From the NCBI GenBank assembly GCA_002005505.1, contig KV908375.1, positions 45,001 to 60,000 of the forward strand: a stretch of DNA of 15,000 bases, written 5' to 3'. The position numbers and the translations under genes are program-made. How positions within the stretch are numbered: position 1 is the first letter of the stretch; the number at the start of each line of letters is the position of its first letter. This stretch comes from Botryococcus braunii (lineage: Eukaryota; Chlorophyta; Trebouxiophyceae). The notes under the pieces were generated by a model, which was not told the origin of the DNA, did no database searches, and saw only the letters and a list, made by a program, of their open reading frames with translations. This document shows, one piece after another, positions 10,137-15,000 of the stretch.

Positions 10137-15000
<4,864 letters not shown>

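Overview
This is a nuclear window from a eukaryote with spliceosomal (GT-AG) introns. It carries a conserved motile-cilium gene, so the organism builds, or descends from builders of, flagella. Simple repeats are very abundant, the coding exons vary in GC, and three AAACCCTA (plant telo-box-like) octamers occur. A flagellated alga or other protist is plausible, but the sequence does not fix the lineage.

Layout: (1) 1-396 is an almost pure (TG)n tract. (2) 397-1624 has no gene I can support, but contains a cluster of small inverted repeats at 597-766. (3) 1625-3171 (+) is an F-box-like/leucine-rich-repeat gene whose frame breaks once at 2491-2497. (4) 3172-5219 is mostly non-coding, with a candidate poly(A) signal at 4070 and a long unrecognised ORF at 4141-5012. 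(5) 7330-5220 (-) is a complete three-exon FKBP12 gene encoding 107 aa. An in-frame upstream ATG at 7408 could add a basic 26-residue leader. (6) 7409-10072 is gene-free as far as I can see, with a G-quadruplex motif, perfect palindromes and telo-box-like motifs. (7) 10137-15000 (+) is the 5' part of CFAP58 (CCDC147): seven exons, about 337 codons, running off the right edge. A TATA-like box lies at 10073-10080.

The striking part is the CFAP58 introns. They hold (TC)n, poly-U, poly-G (one run of 113 G), (CA)n, (GA)n and (CT)n tracts. Several are mutually complementary on the transcribed strand and flank single exons: (GA)n in intron 5 and (CT)n in intron 6 flank exon 6, and (UG)n in intron 3 and (CA)n in intron 4 flank exon 4. 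These could pair in the pre-mRNA.

The three genes have no evident functional link: proline isomerase/TOR-drug receptor, putative ubiquitin-ligase adaptor, and flagellar coiled-coil protein. I found no convincing new multi-gene system, mobile element, CRISPR array, tRNA or rRNA.
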